Positions 1 to 11,200 of a stretch of 64,000 nt of DNA are shown here, piece by piece. Position numbers and translations under genes: made by a program. Under the pieces are notes generated by a model that searched no databases, had not been told where the DNA came from, and saw only the letters and a list, made by a program, of their open reading frames with translations. Source of the stretch: Carnegiea gigantea (taxonomy: Eukaryota; Streptophyta; Magnoliopsida; Caryophyllales; Cactaceae); assembly GCA_029747015.1 (NCBI GenBank), contig JAKOGI010000428.1, positions 191,501-255,500 on the forward strand, in the 5' to 3' direction. How positions within the stretch are numbered: position 1 is the stretch's first letter; each line of letters opens with the position of its first letter.

Positions 1-1326
1 TGTAATGATGGTTTCTGCCCAGTTTCTGTTTTAATCAACCATTCTGCAGATTTCAACCACTCAACAAATATTCCATTTTGACCATCTTCTTTTGTCTTAT
101 GAAAAGGATTGATCAATTGAATCTCATGAATTAATATACGCAGTATAATGTTTTTTACTACGTCTTAATTACAGTCCAAAAAATTCGAGATAATAATCAT
201 TTTTGCTAACTGCAATTTAAAACCATTAAGATCGAGAAATGCAATGATCATTTTTGATTTGTATATCTCTTTAGGTTAATCATCACTTCATATATACCAT
301 AACTGAAGATATTGGCTAAGTGATCTGGCAAAGTTTTCAAGGTTGGAAGAAATGGAACATCAAAGACAGACGCCTAAATTTCAAACTGCTTATAAATTGT
401 GGATATTGTAGTATGTATTAGTAGATTAGTGCTAACCTTATTAGTTAGGGTGTCTTCCTACATTATCTTGCGATGCCTTCTGCCAACTACATGAATTACA
501 CGTTTTTTTCCCCCCGATAATTAGGATATCTGTAAAAACAGGTAATGTGACTAGCGTAAAAATACAACTGTGAGAGTAGAGATACCTAATGGCGTACATG
601 AATTACACGTACGGTGAACCTAATGTCTAACTGTTGATGAAGATTTTGATAATGGCTTTAGTGCAATGTTTCCTCTTCTAACTTGTTAATACCACTATGA
701 GGTATATATTGGTGGGTATAACATAAGACTTTTTTTATATTTTCAATTAGATGTTAAGAAAGGTCTGCTGGAATCGGTTTCTCTGAGGGTAGAGATACAT
801 GATGGCGTAAAGCTTGCTACATTTGGATCTTCTCAGACTCCGCAGAGGCAGGATTTATACTGAGAGAAGTTGTTGTTGTTGTTGTTGTATGTTAAGGAGG
901 ATCTAAATCAATCACACAAAGTATATCAAAAAACCACTCCCTCCACTATTTGATTTCTACTATATTAGCGCAAATGAAGAAGGTGAAAGTGGGATGGTCT
1001 CCAAGACAAAAGACTATCCATAAATTGCAGCATACACTGAGTCCTAGCATTATCTCATAGCAGTTAGCAATTTGTAAGCGGTAAGGTTGCAACATAGCCA
1101 TAACCGGAATTTAGGAAGTTCTTCTAGTTATTAATTTTCGATATCCATGCACTATGCATGATGCATGTTTGGCTTGACCGAGTATATAAAATATCCCATT
1201 GGATGAAAACCAGCAAGCGTAAGGTATTATGTATGCTTCTCAGTTGAATAAGGAGCTGATTACTGATTATTAAGTGATATTAACCATATTGGCTTGCTCT
1301 TTGTTGACATTTTAATGACAAAAAAG
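1..1326 (+). other. Large intron of the MADS gene
   Basis: No MADS-domain coding sequence is visible in any frame. The stretch is AT-rich with a splice acceptor at 1325-1326. By gene model it is the intron between the MADS exon, outside the window, and exon 2. Apart from the LINE/SINE tail at 759-888 I see nothing else. Confidence 0.6.
759..888 (+). mobile_element. Short RTE LINE/SINE 3' tail insertion with target duplication
   Basis: About 130 bp inside the first visible MADS intron. It ends in (GTT)n at about 870-888 and contains a CTACATTTGGATCTTCTCAG block like the 3' end of the RTE LINE at 24.8 kb (CTACATCTGGATCTCCCAAG). It is flanked by direct repeats ATGTTAAG (751-758 and 889-896), extendable to 10 bp with one mismatch. 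This fits a 5'-truncated LINE copy or a SINE using the same tail. Confidence 0.65.
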
Positions 1327-2120
1327 CCTGGAGCAAATCATACAGAGGTATTTGAATAACCAAGGAATTCAGCTCCCTGTTCATGACGATCGGGTAAATT
1401 CACTACATTTATCATCTTATTGTAGTTTGTTTCCAAGCTCAAATGGATAATTAATCCATAAGTGTTATTAACTAATATCAATTAACAGCTAATGAATTGC
1501 TTATGCGAGACAGGAAGAACTATACCAAGAACTCCAAGCACTGAGGGAAGCAATTCACAACACTGAGCAAAACATGAAACATTACTTGGGTGAAGATCTC
1601 CGCCATCTTCCCCTTGAAGATCTGCATAAACATGAGCAGCAACTTGAGTCTGCCTTGAGCATCATTCGTGCTCGAAAGGTTAATTATAAACACCCCCTAA
1701 ATTTTATATCCCTTCTTTATTTTCTGTTTTTTTCAGTCTATATATGTATCTAACATGGAAATGGGGTGTGTTCGTGAATTCTGTCTTTATTTCTTGAGTT
1801 GCAGAACCAACTTATGCAACAACAGTTGGATAATCTTCGCAGAAAGGTTAACTTACTCTCCAATTGTGCTAATAACCTTTTTCATTTTCATGAATTTTGA
1901 AAATCATAGTATGTATAGACTTTGAAAATTTTATACCCCAAAGTTATCTGACTAATATCGTGCATTTGGATGACAAGCTCGTTCAATAAAACTGACCATG
2001 TTAAAATTGAACGCTGTGCAGGAGCAGATGTTGCAGGCTGACAATGGCAACATGTACCAGTGGGTAAGCCAAAGTAGCATTAGCAATTAGTATACTATCT
2101 GCATAAGTAAATTAATTAGG

Positions 2121-2159
<39 letters not shown>

Positions 2160-2398
2160 GGAAGTTAATTACTGTATGAAATTCTGAATGCGTGCAGTTG
2201 ATGGGAGGAGGGCAGATTCATAATCAACAACAGCAGCAAGTCATGGATCAGATCCCGTTTTATCCTGAAGATCAGCCGAGCAACAGTACTATGCTTCAGC
2301 TTGCTACTTCTTCGTCTTCATCTCCTCAGTTCTATCCCTACCGCCTTCTCCCTACTCACCCAAACCTCCAAGACTATGGTAATACTAATTATCCATAG
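1327..2398 (+). CDS. B-sister MADS-box transcription factor (TT16/ABS-like), 3' part
   Basis: Partial MIKC-type MADS gene. Exons read from splice sites: 1327-1393 (67 nt, LEQIIQRYLNNQG...), 1514-1678 (165 nt, K-box, GEDLRHLPLEDLHKHEQQLE), 1805-1846 and 2022-2063 (42 nt each, the usual MIKC sizes), and 2198 onward. The exon-5/6 text QQQLDNLRRKEQML and the C-terminal PTHPNLQDY, a relic of the PI motif, are what I associate with the B-sister clade, known in Arabidopsis for ovule integument and seed-coat pigmentation. The 165-nt exon looks like the usual K-box exons 3 and 4 fused. The MADS-domain exon is absent from 1-1326 and must lie to the left. Reading through gives a stop at 2396-2398. Splicing at 2364-2366 to 2472 would instead end the protein one codon later as LQDYE. 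The gene is a nuclear DNA-binding dimer partner by family. Class is firm; the exact orthologue is inferred. Confidence 0.85.
2113..2153. repeat. (TA)n microsatellite
   Basis: Alternating AT run in the last MADS intron, just before the acceptor at 2196-2197. Confidence 0.85.
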
Positions 2399-3811
2399 CA
2401 TACCCTTCTTCTTCTTCATTGTCATTGCCATAATTCGGAGAACTTGACTGAAATTCTATTGTGAAATTGCAGAGTGAACATGCCTATGAAGAACAAAGAG
2501 ATCGAGCTGGGTGGTCAGAAAATGATGGAAGGTTCTTTTAGTGATCTGAATGAAGTTAGTGCAGGAATGGTTATTAATATTTGCTTGACCGTTTGGAAAT
2601 TCCCATTTTATATGATATTATGAAGAACTCTAATACCAAGTATATAGCATCAAAAAGTGTCCTGAACAAATTTCTTTGTTTTCATGATCAGGATATGTCT
2701 ACAGTGTTTATGTTCTGATCGCTAGGTGTGTTTACACATTTATTGTTTGATTTGAATATATTGTGTGTAAGACTCAGCTGTAACCTTGGCTAATATTATG
2801 GTTGACGGAATGATTGTTTCCGATACCCCTTTCATTCTCAGAATTGGTTGAATCTGTCAGTTGGTCAAGTTACATGCAATGGAGTTTAGTTACCTAGAAT
2901 TTGTTGATGAAATGGTTGTTTTCGAGCTTTCATATTATTATGTCTATAAAGGAAATGGAGGCTCTCATGAATTTCTTCAACTGATTGGATGCATCAGCAG
3001 AAGTGACTGTTAGGAGTGGTTAGTTGTTCACTATTTACTGTCTAATAGAAACTTAGCTGCATTGTAACTTGGAGGTTACTGGTTGCTACTGTTCACTGAA
3101 TTTTCGGAGATCTGATTAAATAAATCTTTTTCGATAAAGTTACCGATTAAAGTAGTTGATGGAAGCATAGGTTGACAATCCAAAGAAAGGATTGAAGAAA
3201 CACATTACTCACCAAAATGAAAAAGGATGTCGGATAAATAAGGGTATCTAGCTAGGAAAGAAACCCGTGAAACTCTACCTCTAAACATGAAACTATCACG
3301 AAGTTTCTAAAACACTGCCTAAAAGGCTAAAACTCGGAAATTCAGTCCAAAGCACTTGTTTATCAAACACAACTCTACCACAAAAGCTAATGTCAAACCG
3401 ACCATATGTTGAGCTCTAATTAAAGAAGAACATGAGACAAGCTTGCTGAAGGCAAAGACTGCCAGAAAAGGAAAACATGCTAACATGCAACAAAATTCAA
3501 AAAGGGATTGCATCATCATCCCACTTTATACTCATTGATTGATACGACCATTACATTCCATGATAAGCTACACATAGTCCTCCACTTCAAGGTATATTCC
3601 TTGAGGAACACCAAAAGGAAGAAGAAGGGGGAGCGAGATCAAGTTTGTTGAATATACACTAGTGGATCATCTCGAATGTGGTCCAAGTTCTAACATCTTA
3701 GATAGGGTTACGTAGACTGCTCATAGACTGCTCTGCTTCCATCAAAATATAGGACGGAGAGCCAAACATTTGATTAGTTGAGCTATATGTGTAGGGTATC
3801 TTAAACTACAA
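2399..3811. other. Convergent intergenic region
   Basis: Holds the 3' UTRs of the MADS gene (plus) and the PI4K gene (minus), which converge here. The spacer is AT-rich and I see no coding signal; the short open frames lack family resemblance and splice context. Confidence 0.6.
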
Positions 3812-6103
3812 TCACATGCATTGTGACAGGCTTTGTAAGGTGAGCTCATCAAGCTTGTGATCCATGATTGAGGCGATGACCTCAAGAAATGCAGCTTCAC
3901 TTGATCCAGGGAGAAGAGTTTCTTGTGCTTCTTGAACAATCAGCTCAATTGGAGATTCCCTGTTCAAGGTCTCCCGGGACATGATGCTTCCAATAGCAAA
4001 GGGAGTTAACCCTCTTTGGGCACCTTTTTTCAGGAGCATGGTGGAAACTCGAAACACCTGAGCACATTTTTGTGGTACATCCCATCCGTGAAGTTTCAGC
4101 AGCTGCAGATCCTCTTCAGCATCAAGCGATTTTATGTACTCAATGGTCTCAGGGGAGTACGGATGGCGTGCTTGAGGCCAGTGTAGCCACTCAAACGTGC
4201 AATCCTCGAACTGCAAAATGTAATTATTGCACAAGTTGAAAAGCACTGTACCTTCATGCTTGTTAACAACATGATCAGAAATAGTGAACAAACGTTAAAT
4301 ACAGGACAAAAACACACATTACCCATCTCCTAAGCTCACAAATTTCCAAAAGTCAAGATCTATGTTGAGGGCATCAATAGTAAGTTCACTGCAGTTTGGA
4401 GGGAGCACAGGCCAATGGTGTTGCTCATAATTACCATTCCACCAGAATAACGTCATATCAAATCATACTGAGAACTGTTCTAAGACAGTGTTCTATCAGT
4501 TACATCCCAATAGAGTCAGGACTGTCATAAGATGGAAAAGTTTTCTTTCAAAATTGAAAATTGGCAAAATGTTAATGGTATTCCATTAAGATCTGTGCTC
4601 TTCATAGCCTCAAATCGATCAATGCACAATAGAGTGATCAGTAGAAGCACACAATAAATTATGAACTGACCCAAAATCTTAAATATGCAAGGTATGAAGT
4701 TATGTAGAATAAAACACATGTAAAATAAAGTGAAAGGGAAGAATTCATACAGTGCTAGGCAGACAGTATCCATGATCAATCGGAATGAGTTCAATTTGAC
4801 CTTCATTGTTCCTGTTGACCAGAATGTTTCCAGCATGCCTGTCTGCATTGGCCAACCTAATATCCAGAACAGAGATCTTGTGGACCTCTTCAACTGGGAA
4901 AGAACCAGGACCCATGTCCTCACAACTCCCTAGATTCTTTATATACATCTGTAGGGAACCAATCTTCATATTCTTAGGGGAGCCATCAAACCCATCAGGA
5001 TGATAAAACCCCTGATGCAAACACTTGACCAAAGCTGTTGGTGGGACACAGGCAAAGCCAACCTCTGCATGGTAAAGAGACCGAGTACCATTCCTTGGAT
5101 GATCCAAAATGTATGCTGCGACTTCATGAAGAGCCCCTCGGCCTACTTGTGTGCCCTTTTTCAGTCCTCCACCATCCTTTGACTCCGGTAGCCCCTTAGG
5201 ATTGTTCGCAGCCATCGGCTCCTCATCTGCAGGCTTAAACACAGAAACATATTCTTCACTAACTGCGTCAAGCATGAAATATGCTCCTCCACAACCCTCA
5301 GAAGATCTAACAGGTTGCTTTCCTCTATCTAACCCGTGAAAGGTAGATCTAATCAGCTGCCTAACCACTGGAGGAAACTCAATCTTTGGATTAACAACCA
5401 CGGGTTCTAGTATTAAATCTCTGAACAACCCCTTCTTAACAGGTTGAGTTTCCCCTTGGCCTGGTAATTTGTTTCCTCCTCTGGCTCTCTTCTCATATTG
5501 ATCAGAAGCCACAATCAACACCTCCAATTTTTTCTCAACAGGTGTAGCCCTCAGTTTGGCAGATTTCTGAACTAGCAAGTGAATAACAGTGTCAGTGTCT
5601 TTGCAGTACTCATGAATAAAATGCTCGTCCTCAAGCACTTCCCCATCATAAATCAATTCTTGATCTTCGAGATCAAATAAACCATTGCCCTTCTCAGCAA
5701 TTTGCTGTTTCAGGTACTGTACGTGTCTACTCCTTTCAACACATAATTCAAACTCCTTCCCACACACAGTCCTAACGGCAATGGCTTGCAGATTCGAGAG
5801 GTGTAGCACCAAATGCAAGAGAGTCCCATCAGCCACCCCATAGTCCTTGACAGGGGAATCACTTCGCGCAAGCTCTCTTCCATCAAAGACCAGCTTCTGG
5901 TTCTTTGCAAAGAAACCTTTCTGACTTTGAATTCGCAGCTTCACAGAAGCAACAGAATCAGACTCCAATACATGGACCGGAACGACAGACCCACCCACAG
6001 TTAGGTATATTAGGATTGATTCACCATGGCCATGCTGGCATGAGAGGAAGCTTGGCAAAGCCAAAGAATCGTTGCAAACTGGACTAAGAGCAACACTTGC
6101 CAT
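3812..6103 (-). CDS. Phosphatidylinositol 4-kinase gamma with tandem ubiquitin-like domains
   Basis: Two coding exons, 6103-4751 and 4210-3812, join in phase (CLPST|FEDCTFEWL) to give 583 aa, close to Arabidopsis PI4Kgamma4 (about 566 aa). Residues about 30-105 and 107-180 are two ubiquitin-like folds (e.g. KLVFDGRELA and ELIYDGEVLEDE). A PI3/PI4-kinase-type catalytic region follows, with VSVFKPADEEP (nucleotide-binding lysine), DIRLANADRHAGNIL (catalytic loop) and IDHGYCLP (metal-binding loop). Plant type II PI4K gamma proteins are reported to act as Ser/Thr protein kinases and to bind proteasome or CDC48-pathway partners through the ubiquitin-like part; lipid kinase activity is doubtful in several members. 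The start was chosen at the first in-frame ATG after a clean 5'-UTR acceptor. A 5'-UTR intron spans about 6142-6762, with the non-coding exon above it rich in GA on this strand's complement. All key motifs are present. Confidence 0.93.
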
Positions 6104-6141
6104 TGAAACTTTGAACCAAATTGCTCAAAACTGAAACCCCC

Positions 6142-6762
6142 CTGCAACCAGTTCCAGCCATAAGAATCTAGTATCAATATTCTAGAGTTGAGATATAATT
6201 ATTAATTTTGGGAACCTAAAACAGCATCATTGATCAAGCATTCAAGTTTAAATTCATTGGAACAAATACCTAAATTCCTAGCCTTAAACACATAGTATAT
6301 TTGTACCTGTCCTTATCTACATCCATAAATTTGCAAATGAAGGCAAGAAATTGATTGTCATTTTTCAGCATCGATAGAAAATGATGTGTTCTCACAAAAG
6401 AAACAGTATCCTTCCCTCAATTTCTAGTTTAAACTGAACAAATACTGATATTTTTTTTAAAAAAAAACATATTTTTCTCTGTATTGATTGTGATTATTAC
6501 AATTCAGATGGAATTAACTTTATTCTACTACTCACATAAATAAACCAACCCATGATCATATTCAACCAAATCAAAAACCAAAAAATTTCAGCAATGGAGG
6601 TGGTCATGGGAGAAGATGAAGTACTCACCAACACCAAGGAAGAAATACCCACAAAGGGAAGTCCAAAGCTTCTAAAAATGGTGAGCAAGGGTTAAAAGAC
6701 CCTATCTCAAGATTTCAAAACTCAGCATTTTCGTTTGATCTGCACCATTCTAAGCTGTGTAC
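6142..6762 (-). other. 5'-UTR intron of the PI4K gamma gene
   Basis: On the minus strand a donor (GCAG|GTACAC at 6763/6762) and an acceptor (TTGCAG at 6142-6147) bracket this stretch, 38 bases upstream of the ATG at 6103. The upstream leader exon (about 6763-6830) carries the TTAGGGTTTT and CT-rich composition common in plant 5' leaders. Confidence 0.6.
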
Positions 6763-6839
6763 CTGCAATTCAGAAGATTTTCTCTCTGAAAACCCTAAAT
6801 TGCCGAAAATCAGAGGGAGAGAGAGCGCAGAGTAAATGA

Positions 6840-8294
6840 GCTCTGAAGAGGAAATCAATGGAGGTGAGTGATGTAAGAGTACACATAAAGTTGGACCCAC
6901 TTGACGGAATTTCCGCTATTCCTACGGCGTTACCGCCTTTCCAATCTAACGTTTAAAATTTCTATTTTTTAATTTTCGTTTTAAATTTTAGTTTCAGATT
7001 AGGAAAAATAGTTCATCACTTAGATACGGCAATCTTATATCTTTTTCGGAGCTGAGTCCTTTTTTGTACCGAAAAAGATGAAACCGTCTTAGATAAGGCT
7101 CATAATTCATAAATGTAATTGCTTAAAAAAGTTGTGTGACGATTAAAAGGTTCTTCGTCCACCATTAAAACTTCCAAATTAACATAGTAAAGACATTGTT
7201 CGCAAAAAAGTATCCCTTAGAAAGAAAATATATGGAAAGAGTAAAAGTAATATATCACTATAATTTTATTTTCTACCAGATACAGATTCAACCCACATAA
7301 GCATTCTGTTATTAGTTAATGAAGCCATGTTTTTAACACTAAGAAGACATCTAACTAATTTCCAGTATAGAATCTCAAACAAGTAAATATGTTTCTACAA
7401 CAACAAAAACTTTTAAGGTGAGTTCTTCTTTCACGAGATCTAGGAAAATCTAGATGTAGGTAATATTATCTCTATAAGTATGAGTGCAAACAGAGAGACC
7501 AATTATAAGAGACAGATACATCTTTATACAACTATATAAAGAGTGGTACATTAAGAGTTTTCTCTTTTTGGAAAATGAACAGTTTTAGTTTAAAAGTGAT
7601 GAGTAATATGCAATATTATGCATGTATCCAAATGCTAAACCCAGTGTCTAGTTATAACACCTCTGATGTGTTCTTGGTCCTCTCCCCCTCAGCAATCATC
7701 ACATTTTACTCCACACTTTGATGGGTTCTTGGTGCATCCTTTCATGTAGGATCAGTAATTCTTGTTAAATGTAATACATTGAATCAAAATCCTGATTCCA
7801 AGAAAATGTAGCAATCATCCCCTTTTTTTTTTTTTTTTTTGGTTTGATAGAACAATTGAAATTGTTCTGACATCAGTAAATCCTGATTCCAAGAAAACGA
7901 AGTACATAACACAGAAAAATGAAGGGGAAGACAGAGAGACGGCCAAAAGTTGACATGAGAAAATAGTATTAATACACATTACGGGATTGAAAACTAATAT
8001 GAAGTACTAATGCCAGTATTCCACCAACAACAAGAATTGTGATTTATAAATTTTTTTTAAAAAAACAAGCAACTTATTTGGCAACAACTTTGTGAGTTTT
8101 CCCTGCATAAACTTCAAGTCTCGACTCTTTTTCTTTCTCCAGACCAAATGAACCAAATCTGGCACAGAGATCCTCAAAGCCATGGAAGAGCGATGAGGGG
8201 GGAATTCGGGGTCTATTTATCCCCAGGGAATCATCAACGTCCGATGCAATGGAGATTGATGGGAGAAAAAAATAAAGACGACAAAAAACTCCAT
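6840..8294. other. Intergenic region between PI4K promoter and DPP 3' end
   Basis: AT-rich spacer carrying the putative PI4K promoter (about 6840-7100), a LINE/SINE tail (7395-7510), a T-run at about 7824-7842 and the DPP 3' UTR next to 8295. No coding sequence recognised. Confidence 0.5.
7395..7510 (-). mobile_element. RTE LINE/SINE 3' tail fragment
   Basis: Read on the minus strand it ends in TTTTTGTTGTTGTA (7395-7409), preceded by ACCTACATCTAGATTTTCCTAG. This matches the CTACATCTGGATCTCCC block plus GTT-type tail of the RTE LINE at 24.8 kb. About 115 bp, diverged; no target duplication recognised. Confidence 0.5.
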
Positions 8295-11200
8295 TCACAG
8301 GTTCCTGTCTATGAATTCCCAGATCCTCTCTTCCATGTAAATCCTGTCCCTGAGGCGACGGGGCATGTGTCGCTCGTCAGGGAAAATCAGGAGTTCATAG
8401 GGTTTACCAGCAGCCACAAATGCATTTACAAGCCTTGCGGTGTGTCTGAAATGCACATTTTCATCAATCATTCCGTGGACTATTAGTAGCCTCCCTTTGA
8501 TATTGCGGACATGATACATCACCGACCCAAATTCATACCCACTGGGGTTCTCAGATGGCAAACCCATGTACTTCTCGGTGTAAAATGTGTCATAACCATC
8601 CCAAGCAGTAACCGGGGCTCCAGCCACGGCACAGCAGAAGATATCAGGAAACCGGGCCAAGGTCATTGCAGAAAGATATCCACCGTAGCTCCATCCGTAC
8701 AGACCAATTTTACCTGCTTTTGCTAGGCCCTGTTTGATGAGCCATTCAACCCCAGAAAGCTGGTCCTCTGCGTCACTGCGGCCAAAATTGTGTTTCAATG
8801 CACCTTCGAAGCTCAACCCACGCCTGGCTGATCCTCTGTTGTCTAACTGTAGATGAACACAATCAGGTGGAATGAATGATTTTTGAAGCAGAAAAGCACA
8901 AAAAGACCAGGTCGACACGCCATTCAGTTTGTTTTTGGGTTGGGTTCACATCTGTTACCAGGGAGATTCATGTTCACAGTCAGTTTGTTCAGTAAGCATG
9001 TCAATAAAAATGTAATGAATCCTGGTCGATAAATTTTTCGGTACGACTCATTTGAGTGAGGTCAATTCCAGTTCAGGACGAAATTAGCTTACACTACTTC
9101 GGGCTGTTTCTGGGATGTTATTGGACGTTAATGCTATGAGGGTATTTTAAGTACAATGTAATTTGCTCTTTACATTATATTACGTGTTTATGTAAACGAA
9201 GAATCTGCAATGAAGCTCCTACCTTCCACACCAAGATGCCCTTGCTCCTTAAGAACTGAGCTCTCATGTCAACTGTGCTAATCCAAGAGTCAGACACAAG
9301 CTGCACACCTGGACCACCATAAACGCTAATCATAGTTTTGTATGGCGGAGGTCCGAATTTTCTCTCATCAGGTTTATACAACGCAGCATATAATACAGAC
9401 CCGTCATTTGCTTTGGTCTGGACAATTTCTGGGGGCTCAAACTGAAGCCTCTTAAATCTCGGAACACCGGTTGGTTGGTCATATAGTGTTGTGATTAAGC
9501 TTCCATCATGTAAAGAGCACAAGAAAACACAGGGAGGACAAGCTAGGGAATCATGAATATCTATAAAACTCTGCATCTGATGGTTCAGCACCACAACATG
9601 TTTCCCATTGCTATGGCTCAACCTTACAGGGTCTGACAAGGGATGACCCTTCCCAGGAACCAATGTAACACAGTAAAGGTGGGATTCCAAGGGCCCACCG
9701 AGGGTAGCCGTGAAATACACGAGCCCGGCTGCCTCATTAACCCCAGCAATTTGTTCAACCATCCAATCACCTTCCGTTAAGGGTCCTAAACAAGTACCAT
9801 CCATGTCATGTAAGTAAAGATGTCTATAACCTGTTTTCTCGCTGGCCCATAGGAAGCCCGCAGAACCGCTGCCCACTGCCTTGTCAAGAGGGGTAAAGCA
9901 GTCATGTAAATTTATCCACGTGCTGTGCTCCTCCACGAAAATGACTTTTCTTTGACCCGTCTTGATATCGAACCTCAGAATCTTTAGTTTTGTGTGATTT
10001 CGGTTCAGAACCTGAGCAGTGAGAACATTTCCAGGCATCCAGTTAACTCTAGCCAGATACTCCTCTTCACTCTTTGCTGCCCCACAATTTCCTCCACATA
10101 GAAGATCCATCCAAGTGATTGGACCCCCAGCAATAGACACAACACCAAGTCTCACCTTTGCATTTGAAGCGCCAGCAAAGGGATAAGCATGATCTTCTTG
10201 TGCATCAGGGCCCACAGAACTTTTTCCTTGGTGCATAATTCTGTACAGTGGAATCTCAGATGAATCGACTTCTGTAAATGCTATGAACTTGCTATCCAAT
10301 GACCACCAGTATCCATTCTTGCGGTCCATTTCCTCCTGACATAATACAAGAAACACAATTGATGGGAAAACAATTTCTAACGTTCCCAAAAACCCTACAC
10401 AAGGAAAGAAGTATTTCCTAACAACACAGGTTAACAAAGTGACAGTCAACAAGAGATGGAATACAAAAAATTACCTGGGCAATGTATTCTGCTAGACCAT
10501 GAGTCTGCAACAGAGAAAAAGAAACAAGTTATGTACATGAAACTAAAATAAGCTTGTTAAGATATCAAAGCAGCAAAATGCATAAGAAACCACATCAGGA
10601 AGCGCAATCTGCGCTCAAAACAGAGAGCCCTACTGCTGCTCTTAATCTCTTTCATGCGTTCACCATCTCATAATATTTAGCTTGAATGTTCCATAATTGG
10701 TCAATATTGCTTGAAATACCGAAAATACAGAGCAAGAATCTCATATTGAAGTCACAAACACAAGGTAATTACAGCCTGGAAATCCACATCTTAAAATAAA
10801 TTGACTGTCAGGGTAGCCATCATGGTAATAAAAGGGGGGTTACAAGCTTACTAGAAATCTGAAAGAGAGGTTTATCAACTTACTAAAGTACTCCCTTTGG
10901 CACCATATGTTAGTAGTTTTTCTTTTTTGTACAAGAGATCAAGAACATGCAGCTCATAGTCTCTCACAAAGGCAAGCATACAACCATCAGGAGAAAGATG
11001 TGGATCGATAATTGGCGAGGTGGGTGTGCTTTCAAGTTTTAGATCAACTTTCAAGCAAGAAAGGTCGTAGAAATAGACCTGTAAGCATCATGAGAATTTG
11101 TTAGGATTAAAGAACATTAAACAGACATGCAATTTGACAGACGATTGTTAAAGCAGCAGCAAGAAAGCAGCAAGAAACTTCTGAATAACATAGCCAGAGC

